Of a stretch of 64,000 nt of DNA, positions 53,441 through 62,591 are shown one piece after another. The notes below the pieces were generated by a model. That model did not search any database. It was given only the letters and a program-made list of their open reading frames with translations, and was not told where the DNA came from. How positions within the stretch are numbered: the stretch's first letter is position 1; every line of letters begins with the position of its first letter. The translations under genes were made by a program, and so were the position numbers. Origin of the DNA: Caldicellulosiruptor obsidiansis OB47 (GTDB lineage Bacteria; Bacillota; Thermoanaerobacteria; Caldicellulosiruptorales; Caldicellulosiruptoraceae); contig NC_014392.1 in NCBI RefSeq assembly GCF_000145215.1, positions 1,806,001 to 1,870,000 of the forward strand, in the 5' to 3' direction.

Positions 53441-53478
53441 GGGCTGTCCAGTCTCTTTTCAATGGATAGCCTTTTTGT
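53441..53478 (+). terminator. Terminator of rpsT
   Basis: Stem GGCTGTCCA/TGGATAGCC with one G-U pair, preceded by A-run and followed by TTTTTG. It also lies at the 3' end of the convergent holA gene. Confidence 0.75.
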
Positions 53479-53481
53479 ATT

Positions 53482-54489
53482 TTATTTTACAATCTGGTAC
53501 AAAAGCATTTCAAGTGCTGTCTCATCATCAATTTGCCCTTTTTTTATCATGTACTCATATTCTATGGTTTTTTGGATTATAGATTTTATCTTGTCAAGGG
53601 TTAAGCTTTCTGCTTGTTTTTTGTACTTGTCAACAAAGAACTCAAGAATACCAAGCTGTTTTGCAATCTGTTTCTTATTTGTCTCCTGCATCTCTTTTAA
53701 CATTCCAAGTATCTTAAAATGACGCAAAATCAAAGCCAAAATCTTGCTGACACTCGTCCTGAGCTGATACAGCTCTCTCAGATATTTATAACCACCTTCT
53801 GTGTCCTTTGTGGCAAAAGCATCAAGCATCTGGAATATATGGTCTTGTGGATTGTCGGTCAAGGTCTTTAATATATCATCATGCGTAACCTTGCTCCTTT
53901 TGCCAAGATATGAAATGAGAACTTGTAAATGGTTGTAGATAAGCATCATATCCTTGTTGTAATGAAGAATAATCTCTTGTGCCATATTTTCAGAGATTGC
54001 TTTCCCTTCTTTTGACATTACATTTTGAACCCACTTTACCAAATCGGGCATGGAAGGCTGCACAAACTCTGCAGAATAAGCTATTTGTTTCAGGGCAGAA
54101 AAAAACTTGTTTTCTTTCGCTTCGTATTCTTTAAAGATTATATAAGTACTGTCACTTTTAAAATTTTTGAGATTATCTATGATAGCAGAAAGATTTAAGC
54201 TGGAGTTTGTAGATGCATACTTGAAAAAGTTTTTGAAGATTAGCACTTTTGGCTCTAAATCAAAAGATATTGAAAACATTTCGTTTATTATATCATTATA
54301 ATTTGCAGTCTCACCGTCAAACTTTACTATGTTGTTCAAATTCCCACCAACGATGGCATAGCTAAAGCGCCTCGTATATTCGTCAATCAAAAATATTTCT
54401 TGTCCATAAAAAAGGTAAATCTTCTTGAAATCCTTTTTCAAGAGCTGCGAATTTAATTCTTTTATAATCTCTTTTGATTTTTCAGCCAA
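53482..54489 (-). CDS. holA: DNA polymerase III delta subunit
   Basis: 335 residues: IYLFYGQEIFLIDEY at the start, MVSISFDLEPKVLIFKNF-like strand, DNPQDHIFQMLDAFATKD and a C-terminal helical collar. It opens the sliding clamp in the clamp loader. Often next to comEC and rpsT in Firmicutes, as here. Confidence 0.92.
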   Translation of the reverse strand: MAEKSKEIIKELNSQLLKKDFKKIYLFYGQEIFLIDEYTRRFSYAIVGGNLNNIVKFDGETANYNDIINEMFSISFDLEPKVLIFKNFFKYASTNSSLNLSAIIDNLKNFKSDSTYIIFKEYEAKENKFFSALKQIAYSAEFVQPSMPDLVKWVQNVMSKEGKAISENMAQEIILHYNKDMMLIYNHLQVLISYLGKRSKVTHDDILKTLTDNPQDHIFQMLDAFATKDTEGGYKYLRELYQLRTSVSKILALILRHFKILGMLKEMQETNKKQIAKQLGILEFFVDKYKKQAESLTLDKIKSIIQKTIEYEYMIKKGQIDDETALEMLLYQIVK

Positions 54490-54496
54490 CTCATAT

Positions 54497-56755
54497 TCAC
54501 CTCACAATATAGGGATTTATTATCACTTTATTTCTGTCAACCAATATATCTACGGTTCCATTTGAATCTGTCCTGTAAACCTTTATATTTTTGCTCTTGA
54601 GCCTTTGCAAGACCTCATTTGAAGGATGTCCAAATATGTTGCCTTTTCCTACTGAAATCACAGCAACCTTCGGCTTCACACTTTCCAAAAATTCTTCAGA
54701 TGTTGCGGTGCTGCTTCCATGGTGCCCCACTTTTAAAATGGTCGCTTGTAAATTAAACCTTTTCATGTATTCCATCTCAGACTCATATGAAGCATCACCT
54801 GTAAAAAGCATGCTAAAATTGCCAAAGGTCAGCTTCACAACAACAGAACTATTTTCATCTTGTTCTACCGGTGGGATAAAATAGGCTTTTAAATTCTTGT
54901 AGCGATAAACTTTAAAGCTATCTACTAACACAACCTTTTGCCCTTTGAACTTTTGAGCATTTTCAAGATAGACCTCTTTTGACGTTACAATCCTGTCAAC
55001 CTCCATCTCATCAAGCAGATAATCAAAGTCTCCAATGTGGTCCCTGTGCTTATGTGTCAACACCAAAACATCAAGTTTTGACACTCCTCTTTTGAGTATA
55101 TACGGAAGAACAACTCTTTTCAAGCTGCTGAAATCTTCATACTCAGGTCCTGTATCAATCAGCATTGAAAATCCCTTGTATGTAATAAGGCTACTGTCTC
55201 CCTGTCCTACATCTATTACGTTTATGATGAGCCTGTTGTAATTCACGAGCATCTGGAAAATGAATGCCACAAGCAGCCCACCAATGCTCAAATAAATCAC
55301 ATATTTTAGTTGCCTGCTCATAAAGCTTTTAAAAATCAAATAAGCTACAACAGAATAGTAACAAAATATTAGCTTCTCATCCCATAAAATGACCTTCACA
55401 TGCGAAAACCCTACATGAGATAATCTTGAAAGGAACATTAGCACGTTTACACAGACTTCTAAAAACCATTTAAATGGTAATATATCTATATTGAAGATCA
55501 AAAATATAAAATACATCAGCCCACTTGGCACAACAGCACTTGCAACTGGCACAGCAACTATGTTTGTAAAGAATGAAATAACTGAGACCTCAGAAAAATA
55601 ATAAGCCAACAATGGCAATATTAAAATCTGAGCAGAAATTGAAACTGCAATAAGTGAAGATACACCGCTTGGTATCTTTAACTTTGCAATATACTCATAT
55701 ATCCCTTTATAAAACAGAATTATCGAAAGAACACTCAAAAAAGACAGCTGAAACCCAACATCAAAAAGAAAAAGTGGATTTACAAGTAGCATCAAAACGC
55801 TTGATACTGCCAAGCTGTTGAGCGTATCAGAATTTCTGTAAATAATTCTTCCAGCATAGAAGATTGCCGCCATAATTGAGGCTCTAACAACAGATGCTGA
55901 CATACCTGTGACAATAGCAAAAACAATTATAACACCTATTATTAAAGAGTTTACTCCCTTACCATAAACCTTTAATATTCTTCTGAACAAAATCTCAACA
56001 AAAGCGCATAGCACACCTACATTTCCACCAGAGACCGCAAGAAGGTGAGCAAGCCCGCTTCGCTGAAAGTCTTTGTACATATCATCCGGAATTGTGGATT
56101 TGTTGCCAAGAATTAGACCTTTCAAAAGTGAAGATATATCATTTTTAAAAGACCTATCTATGAGATTATTTAGCATTGTAGAAAATCTATTGAGAAGACT
56201 GAGAACATTTTTGCCTTGAGAGATAACCTCTATGTCTTTTGAGAAAAGTGTATAAATAGCACCTTTGCCTTTCAAATATTCCTTGTAGTCAAATCCAAAT
56301 CTATTTGTCTTTCCTTTTGGAATTTTAAGTTTTCCAGAAACTTTTACAGTATCTCCATAAAAAATACTTTTTTTAGACTCTGTTGTAACTCTAAGAGTAA
56401 CAGCCTTTGCGTTTAGATTTGTTTTCAGATAAAAGGAAGTCTTTTTTTCACTTGTCTCGGGAAATGAGCACACACTACCAACAATAGAAACATGTCTCCC
56501 ATCCAGATTTTTTTGTGGTTCGCAGACATAGAAAATGTAGTGTGTCCTGAAAAGCTGCAGTGTAAGAAAAAGAAAACATAAAATAAACAAAAACTTTTCC
56601 TTTTTAAAGTACTGAGGAAAAAAATAGTAGGCAGCACACAGCGCTCCTAAAATTAGCAAAAGGCAAAATACAAGTGTCTCAATTTCTTTTATATTTCTGC
56701 CCAGAACAATTCCTATCATCATAAAACCGGCAACAAATATCGCCTTTCTTGTCAT
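54497..56755 (-). CDS. comEC: ComEC, DNA uptake channel
   Basis: 752 residues: N-terminal OB-like DUF4131 region, a central Competence domain with many helices (FQRSGLAHLLAVSGGNVGVL), and a C-terminal metallo-beta-lactamase-like nuclease domain (LTHKHRDHIGDFDYL, KVGHHGSSTATSEEFL). It imports single-stranded DNA. With the type IV pilus and ComFB in the same window, natural competence is plausible, though comEA is not seen here. Confidence 0.94.
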   Translation of the reverse strand: MTRKAIFVAGFMMIGIVLGRNIKEIETLVFCLLLILGALCAAYYFFPQYFKKEKFLFILCFLFLTLQLFRTHYIFYVCEPQKNLDGRHVSIVGSVCSFPETSEKKTSFYLKTNLNAKAVTLRVTTESKKSIFYGDTVKVSGKLKIPKGKTNRFGFDYKEYLKGKGAIYTLFSKDIEVISQGKNVLSLLNRFSTMLNNLIDRSFKNDISSLLKGLILGNKSTIPDDMYKDFQRSGLAHLLAVSGGNVGVLCAFVEILFRRILKVYGKGVNSLIIGVIIVFAIVTGMSASVVRASIMAAIFYAGRIIYRNSDTLNSLAVSSVLMLLVNPLFLFDVGFQLSFLSVLSIILFYKGIYEYIAKLKIPSGVSSLIAVSISAQILILPLLAYYFSEVSVISFFTNIVAVPVASAVVPSGLMYFIFLIFNIDILPFKWFLEVCVNVLMFLSRLSHVGFSHVKVILWDEKLIFCYYSVVAYLIFKSFMSRQLKYVIYLSIGGLLVAFIFQMLVNYNRLIINVIDVGQGDSSLITYKGFSMLIDTGPEYEDFSSLKRVVLPYILKRGVSKLDVLVLTHKHRDHIGDFDYLLDEMEVDRIVTSKEVYLENAQKFKGQKVVLVDSFKVYRYKNLKAYFIPPVEQDENSSVVVKLTFGNFSMLFTGDASYESEMEYMKRFNLQATILKVGHHGSSTATSEEFLESVKPKVAVISVGKGNIFGHPSNEVLQRLKSKNIKVYRTDSNGTVDILVDRNKVIINPYIVR

Positions 56756-57591
56756 CGTTTTAGTACCCTGCTTTCCAACATATAAAAAATTTCATCATCT
56801 ATTTTTAAATTTCCCTTACCAACACCTATACAAATTTCCGGTTTGTTTTCTCCATGAAAGTCGCTTCCACCGCTGATAGCAAGGTCAAGTTTTTTAGCAA
56901 TTTCAAGTAGCATACTTGTCTCTATTTGATTGTGGTCTGAGTGGAAAACCTCAATGCCGTCAAGCCCATATTCTTTTAGTTCCAAAAATACGTTTTCGCT
57001 TCCCTCTTCCAGATATAAATACTTGTGAGGATGTGCCAAAATAGCAAGTCCGCCTGCCTTTTTTATTGCCTCAATAGCTTCCTGAGGCTTTAATTTTTCC
57101 TTCTTTACATAAGCAGGCTTTCCAAAACCTAAAAGCTTTTCAAATACCTCTTTTGTAGTAGAAAAGTACCCTTTTTGAACAAGTACCTTAGCAATATGAG
57201 GTCTTCCTATCATCTCACCTAAAGCAAGTTTTTCTACCTCTTCCATTGAGATGTTGTAACCCATTTGTCTGAGCTTTTTAATTATTTGAGGATTTCTTTC
57301 TTTTCTGAATTTTTCTAACATTTTAAGTTTTTGCTGTAAGAATTTATTATCAATATCTATAAAAAGCCCTAAAATGTGCATCTCTATCTCAAAATCAGCA
57401 CTTATCTCAACACCACTGACTACCTTAAGTCCAAGTCTTTCTCCCTCTTCAATAGCATCCTTAACTCCATCTGTTGTATCATGGTCAGTTATTGCAATAG
57501 CAAAAAGTCCTTTTTCTTTAGCAAATCTAACAACTTCTTGAGGAGTAAATGTCCCATCAGAAAATGTTGTATGAACATGAAGGTCAATCAT
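56752..57591 (-). CDS. PHP-domain phosphoesterase
   Basis: 279 residues: DLHVHTTFSDGTFTPQEVV, AITDHDTTDGV, ILAHPHKYLYL and GGSDFHGENKP are the four metal-binding PHP motifs. It resembles the YciV/RNase AM type that acts on 3',5'-nucleotide bisphosphates or RNA 5' ends. The stop overlaps the comEC start by four bases. Confidence 0.88.
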   Translation of the reverse strand: MIDLHVHTTFSDGTFTPQEVVRFAKEKGLFAIAITDHDTTDGVKDAIEEGERLGLKVVSGVEISADFEIEMHILGLFIDIDNKFLQQKLKMLEKFRKERNPQIIKKLRQMGYNISMEEVEKLALGEMIGRPHIAKVLVQKGYFSTTKEVFEKLLGFGKPAYVKKEKLKPQEAIEAIKKAGGLAILAHPHKYLYLEEGSENVFLELKEYGLDGIEVFHSDHNQIETSMLLEIAKKLDLAISGGSDFHGENKPEICIGVGKGNLKIDDEIFYMLESRVLKR

Positions 57592-57702
57592 CCTTAAAAA
57601 GCACTTCCTTTCTTTAATTTATTATATCTTAAACTTAGCAAAACAAAAAGGTGGCCTTTTCTCTCTTTATTAAGACCACCTCAAAAGCTTAAACGAATGA
57701 AC

Positions 57703-59091
57703 TTATAATTTATTTGCAATCTCGCGAGCAATCAAAACTCCATTCACGCTCGCCTGCATAAGTCCTCTTGTAATTCCTGCTCCATCGCCACCAAAATAAA
57801 GGTTCTGAATTGTTAAACACTCAAAATTGTTCTTGACTTTTACCTCGTTTGAATAAAACTTAACCTCAACACCATAAAGCAGCGTGTCAAACGATGCAAC
57901 TCCCTGCACTACATAGTCCAAAGCTTCAATCATCTCTTTTATATCAAGCATTATCCTGTATGGCAAAACAAGGCTCAAATCCCCTGCTACTGCATCTTGC
58001 AATGTAGGAACCACAGAGTTTCTCCTTATTCTCTCCTCGTTAGACCTTCTTCCTCTAATAAAGTCCCCATAACGTTGCACAAGTACCTTCCCACCCGATA
58101 GCATATTGGCAAGTTCTGCAATGTACTTTCCATATTTTATACTGTCTTTGAACGGATCAGTAAAATGTTTTGAGACAAGCAGCGCAAAGTTTGTGTTATC
58201 ACTTTTGATATTTTTATAACTGTGTCCATTTACAACTGCCAAGTTGTCATAGTGTTCAACCGCAACATATCCGCCAGGGTTCATGCAAAATGTTCTTACT
58301 TTGTCGTCAAAGGTTTTTGTATAGTAAATAAATTTACTCTCATATAGATGTTCGGTAATCCCTTTCCAAATGTGATTTGGTGTCTCAACCCTAACACCTA
58401 TGTCAACTCTATTGTTGTCGCACGGAATATTGTATTTTTCTATAATTTTAGAAAGCCAACTTGCACCCTCACGACCAACACATATAACTACATTTTTTGC
58501 ACGGTATATACTGCCATCCTCAGCAACAACCCCTGCTGCCTTCCCGTCTTCTACAATCAAGTCTTTTACAGGGGTTTTGAACTTTATCTCAATGTTATTT
58601 GCCAAAAGAAAATCCTGGAATCTTTTGTATATCTTTTTTGCCTCTTCGGTGCCAAGATGTCTTATTGGACTTTCAACAAGCATGAGGTTTGCAACAGTTG
58701 CCTTCCTTTTTATTTCCTCAATCACCTGGCTATTTGTACCATATACTTTAGTGTCTGCTCCATTTTCAAGGTATATGCTATCTACGTACCTTATTAGCTC
58801 TACTGCCTTGCTTTGCCCAACAAATTCTTGAATTCTGCCACCAACGTTTGGTGATAGTGACAACTTCCCATCTGAAAATGCACCTGCACCCGAAAATCCA
58901 GTTGTTATATTGCAGGGTTTGCAGCCGCTGCAAACATTTGTAACTCTCTTTGGACACTCTCTTGACTCGATGTCTCTTCCTTTCTCGAATATCACAACGT
59001 TTGCCGCAGAAGAAGTTTTTACAAGCTCATACGCCGTGAATATTCCACATGGTCCTGCCCCTACAATAATGACATCATACATTGTGCTCAT
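57703..59091 (-). CDS. FAD-dependent oxidoreductase (NAD(P)/FAD-like dehydrogenase)
   Basis: About 462 residues: dinucleotide motif VIIVGAGPCGIFTAYEL, GFSGAGAFSDGKLSL, NVVICVGREGASWL and C-terminal NLYFGGDGAGITRGLMQAS. It belongs to a broadly conserved family of predicted dehydrogenases; substrate unknown. Cys-rich segment CPKRVTNVCSGCKPC near residue 50 may be redox-active. ATG at 59091 with AAAAGG upstream chosen. Confidence 0.82.
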   Translation of the reverse strand: MSTMYDVIIVGAGPCGIFTAYELVKTSSAANVVIFEKGRDIESRECPKRVTNVCSGCKPCNITTGFSGAGAFSDGKLSLSPNVGGRIQEFVGQSKAVELIRYVDSIYLENGADTKVYGTNSQVIEEIKRKATVANLMLVESPIRHLGTEEAKKIYKRFQDFLLANNIEIKFKTPVKDLIVEDGKAAGVVAEDGSIYRAKNVVICVGREGASWLSKIIEKYNIPCDNNRVDIGVRVETPNHIWKGITEHLYESKFIYYTKTFDDKVRTFCMNPGGYVAVEHYDNLAVVNGHSYKNIKSDNTNFALLVSKHFTDPFKDSIKYGKYIAELANMLSGGKVLVQRYGDFIRGRRSNEERIRRNSVVPTLQDAVAGDLSLVLPYRIMLDIKEMIEALDYVVQGVASFDTLLYGVEVKFYSNEVKVKNNFECLTIQNLYFGGDGAGITRGLMQASVNGVLIAREIANKL

Positions 59092-59268
59092 ATTTCTCAC
59101 CCTTTTACTTTTTGCAAAATTAAATTTCCCTCTGAAATGTTACACCAAATTATAAAATTTGTCTATTGAAAAATTACACACTTTTTTAATAATTGAGAAA
59201 CAAAAAACCTAAATAAATGAGGTATTATAAAGAGTAGAAGAAAAAATTTACAAGGAGGTAAGTAAAAA

Positions 59269-60315
59269 ATGAAAAGAAAATTGATAAGCTTAATTTTAGT
59301 TTTCATCTTTACTTTTCTCTTATTAGTACCGGTATATGCTGACCAAGATGCATCAACTACTTCATCTTCTCAAACTGTGACAAGCTCAACTTACGACACA
59401 ACCCAGGCACAAACTTATCAAACAACACAAAATACAACCTACTCTCAGACCTACAACACTCAAAATTCGACAACCACAACCACAACATATTCTTCGACAT
59501 ATAGTACAAATTCAACCACCGAAGTGATTCCACCTATTTCAAATGACAGTGTTAATATTCAACAGCCGCAGAAGCTTACAAAAGAGCAGAAAAAGACTAT
59601 TAACAACCTCTTTTTGCAAATAAATCAGCTAAAGGCAAAGTTTAACAAGATTAATGCTGAGGTAAATCATCTTAGGGCAAAGATAAATGCTTACATCCAA
59701 GCTGCAAAAAGATATGATAAGAATTTCTTCACTCAGGAAATGAACAAAATAATTAACGAGGTGAACAAGACTATATCCCAACTTCAAAAGGAACTTCACA
59801 AAAAGAACTACTCATCTTCAAAGGTGGCAGAGCTCAACAATCAACTAAACCAAAAACTCAACGAACTAAAAGTATATGAAGAAGTCTATAAAAACCAGCA
59901 GCAACAAGCAGTTGACCAAGCTGTATACCAAATAAAACAGTATATGGACCAGATACAACCAACAGTAAGTCAAAAGGTGTATCAGATAAATACTATCGAG
60001 AAGCAGATAAAAATCAAACTCTATGAATATCATCAAACAATTAAAACTGGCGATTATAACAAAATGGTAAGCATATTGAATGAAGTTGTAAGTTTGTATC
60101 AAGCAAAAGTCAATATTATCTCTGAAATAAAAAATCTGTACACGGATATTCTTTCTAAGATAGAAAATATTGTAAAAAACTCTCTCAACATGCACAAAAA
60201 GTATATTCAGCCAACACCAGAAAAGAAAATCACAATCCCTGGCAAAGGTAACTCTAAAATAGAAATAGAAAGAAAAAAGATTCCTCAGCAGCCTCACAAA
60301 GGAAAGAAGAAATAA
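59269..60315 (+). CDS. Secreted Thr/Ser/Gln-rich coiled-coil protein
   Basis: 348 residues: signal peptide (1-24, cut near VYA/DQ), a low-complexity region (about 25-85) of Thr, Ser, Gln and Tyr, a long coiled coil (about 100-310), and a basic Pro/Lys tail. It has no Cys lipobox or anchor. The low-complexity part may be glycosylated. Strong ribosome site (AAGGAGG). I recognise no family. Confidence 0.75.
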   Translation: MKRKLISLILVFIFTFLLLVPVYADQDASTTSSSQTVTSSTYDTTQAQTYQTTQNTTYSQTYNTQNSTTTTTTYSSTYSTNSTTEVIPPISNDSVNIQQPQKLTKEQKKTINNLFLQINQLKAKFNKINAEVNHLRAKINAYIQAAKRYDKNFFTQEMNKIINEVNKTISQLQKELHKKNYSSSKVAELNNQLNQKLNELKVYEEVYKNQQQQAVDQAVYQIKQYMDQIQPTVSQKVYQINTIEKQIKIKLYEYHQTIKTGDYNKMVSILNEVVSLYQAKVNIISEIKNLYTDILSKIENIVKNSLNMHKKYIQPTPEKKITIPGKGNSKIEIERKKIPQQPHKGKKK

Positions 60316-60342
60316 AATTTTAAACTTATGCTCAAAACAAAA

Positions 60343-60375
60343 AGGTGTACATCCGAAAAAGAAGGATGTACACCT
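60343..60375. terminator. Bidirectional terminator
   Basis: Perfect 12-bp stem AGGTGTACATCC/GGATGTACACCT with A- and T-tracts on both sides, between the convergent secreted protein and repair genes. Confidence 0.9.
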
Positions 60376-61117
60376 AATTTTTTTCTACAAGATACTTCCA
60401 GTATTTTTTAGGCATGTTTTGTTGCTGAAGTTTCAAATTTTTCCGTTCTTCAATTGCCACTGCTTTAAAATAATTCTTCCACAGCATCTGAAACATCTCA
60501 TCTTGATGAGTCACTTTCAATTTTAGGTTGTCACAAGTTAAAAACTGAACTTTTTTTCTATCGTAAATAGCAACTTTGTTTCGCTTCACATCATGGATAG
60601 CCCAGTAAAATTCATTCAGTCTATTTTTAAAAAAATATGCAATTGGTTTTATAATGTCGTTTTTGGGTTCAAACTTGGCGTAAAGAAACCCTTTATCTGT
60701 CTCACAAAACCTCATAAGCCCCATGTACTTTCCTATTTCCCTGCTAACGTTTTTTGCCATCTTTTCAACTGCATTTACTAAATCATCACTGTAAAGATAC
60801 TTTATCCTTTTGCCATGCTCGAATACAAAAAATAGATATCTCAAAATATAACCCTCTTTGTCCTTAGTATCTGATAAAAATGCATAGTAAATCTTTTTGA
60901 AAACACTGCTATCAGCTTTTTCAATTATGCCCTTCCTCATTGCCAAAAACGTTTTTAAATCATTTTGAACCTCTCTTATACTATCTACGAACATTGGTTG
61001 GTACTCATTTTTTGAAACAATTATAGCCCTATCTTTATCTATACCTTCAGAAATTATGTGAAATGCCACACACATAAAACCTTCGAATGTTCCGTCATAC
61101 AAAAATATTTTGTCCAC
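60374..61117 (-). CDS. Putative DNA-repair partner protein (TIGR03915-like)
   Basis: 247 residues: FLYDGTFEGFMCVAFHI at the start and a middle RYLFFVFEHGKRIKYLYSDDLVNAVEKMAKNVSREIGKYMGLMRF, ending NMPKKYWKYLVEKN. It matches the family found beside a radical-SAM protein in many bacteria and annotated as putative DNA repair. Starts three bases before the end of that gene's spacer (GTG, GGGGAG upstream). Biochemistry unknown. Confidence 0.82.
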   Translation of the reverse strand: MDKIFLYDGTFEGFMCVAFHIISEGIDKDRAIIVSKNEYQPMFVDSIREVQNDLKTFLAMRKGIIEKADSSVFKKIYYAFLSDTKDKEGYILRYLFFVFEHGKRIKYLYSDDLVNAVEKMAKNVSREIGKYMGLMRFCETDKGFLYAKFEPKNDIIKPIAYFFKNRLNEFYWAIHDVKRNKVAIYDRKKVQFLTCDNLKLKVTHQDEMFQMLWKNYFKAVAIEERKNLKLQQQNMPKKYWKYLVEKN

Positions 61118-61120
61118 CTT

Positions 61121-62368
61121 TTAAATCTCCCCTGTTATCACAGATGTAAATACTTCCCTATCAAAAAAGGAAAGCTGCTGAGGTCTTTGTAAAGAATTTT
61201 TATCTGTGAGTTTTTGCTTTATTTTCTCAGGTTCTAAATCAATCAAAAACCTTTCAAATGTCTTGCCGTTGCATGTTATAAAATATTTTGCTCTTTTTAG
61301 AACAACACCCATCTTTTTTAAATCCTCAAACTCCAGAGAATGAAATACCCTGTTTTTTATTATCCTCCTTGCACTTTTTATACCGATTCCCGGCACTCTT
61401 ATGAGTTCTTCATAGCTTGCTCTGTTCACCTCTACAGGAAACCTATCAAGATTTCTGAGCGCCCACATCACTTTCGGGTCAACTTCAAGGTCCAGGTTTT
61501 CATCCTTGCTTTTAAAAAGCTCATCAGCAGAAAAGTTATAAACCCTTATCAGCCAGTCTGCCTGATAGAGTCTGTGTTCACGCAAAAGCGGTGGACTCTC
61601 CACTTTCAATATTCTTGGGTCGTGATTTACAGGCGTGTATGCAGAATAGTATACCCTTTTGAGCTTAAACTTCTTGTAAAGGTGCTGGCTTAAGTTGATT
61701 ATTTTATAATCACTGTCATCTGTTGCACCAATGATCATCTGAGTGCTCTGACCGGCCGATACAAAATTTTTCTCTTCTTCAGCTACTTTTGTTATAAACT
61801 CCATGGGCTTTAATATACTCTCTTTTGTTTTATTGGGACAGAGAAGCCTTAAGCTTTTTTCAGATGGAAGTTCAATATTGACGCTCATTCTGTCAGCCAA
61901 AAATCCGGTTTTTTTTATTAAATCAAGCGATGCATAGGGAATAGCTTTAACATGAATATATCCATTGAACTGGTATTTATATCTCAAAAGCCAGACTGTT
62001 CGAAAAAGCATCTCCATTGTCCAGTCAGGAGAATTTTTGATGGCAGAGCTCAAAAAAAGACCCTCTATATAGTTTCGCTTATAAAAGTTTATGGTCAGCT
62101 CAGCAATTTCCTGAGGCGTAAATGTTGCCCTTTTTATATCATTGCTTCTTCTGTTAATACAGTAAGCACAGTCAAAAATACATTCATTTGTAAATAGAAC
62201 TTTCAAAAGGGAGATACAACGCCCATCATCTGTCCAGCTGTGGCAAATACCTGCAGAAAATGTTGAGCCAAATCCAAAATGCTTTTCCCTTTTGCTTCCA
62301 CTTGACGCGCACGAAACATCATACTTTGCAGCAGCACCAAGCACCTCAAGTTTTTCAAGTATATCCAT
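61121..62368 (-). CDS. Putative DNA modification/repair radical SAM protein (TIGR03916-like)
   Basis: About 415 residues: radical-SAM cluster CIFDCAYC (CxxxCxxC) near residue 70, GICHSWTDDGRCISLLKVL before it, and a C-terminal helix-hairpin-helix (VPGIGIKSARRIIKNR) that binds DNA. Paired with the preceding family in a conserved two-gene unit; substrate lesion unknown. ATG at 62368 chosen over an in-frame GTG at 62377. Confidence 0.88.
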   Translation of the reverse strand: MDILEKLEVLGAAAKYDVSCASSGSKREKHFGFGSTFSAGICHSWTDDGRCISLLKVLFTNECIFDCAYCINRRSNDIKRATFTPQEIAELTINFYKRNYIEGLFLSSAIKNSPDWTMEMLFRTVWLLRYKYQFNGYIHVKAIPYASLDLIKKTGFLADRMSVNIELPSEKSLRLLCPNKTKESILKPMEFITKVAEEEKNFVSAGQSTQMIIGATDDSDYKIINLSQHLYKKFKLKRVYYSAYTPVNHDPRILKVESPPLLREHRLYQADWLIRVYNFSADELFKSKDENLDLEVDPKVMWALRNLDRFPVEVNRASYEELIRVPGIGIKSARRIIKNRVFHSLEFEDLKKMGVVLKRAKYFITCNGKTFERFLIDLEPEKIKQKLTDKNSLQRPQQLSFFDREVFTSVITGEI

Positions 62369-62417
62369 ACAAATCACTTCTTTTTTTAAAGACTATTTGT
62401 AGTTAATTTATACCTAT

Positions 62418-62446
62418 ATAATAACCGAATATATATTCTATTTCAA
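62418..62446 (-). promoter_or_regulatory. Promoter of the radical-SAM repair pair
   Basis: Minus strand: TTGAAA at 62446-62441, a 17-base spacer, TATTAT at 62423-62418. Confidence 0.65.
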
Positions 62447-62454
62447 GAGAAAAT

Positions 62455-62499
62455 TAAGAGACCCCTTTCTACAGGTATGAAGAGAAAAGGGCCTCTTAC
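62455..62499 (-). terminator. Terminator of the GH42 gene
   Basis: Minus strand: AAGAGGCCCTTTTCT and AGAAAGGGGTCTCTT pair with two G-U wobbles, followed by AATTTTCTC. Confidence 0.6.
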
Positions 62500-62591
62500 T
62501 ATTCTTTTGTGGATTCAACACCAGAATACTTTGGCGACATTCTGTACTGCCACCTCTATTGTAGTTATCAGGGGGTAGTATCTGCGGTTTT

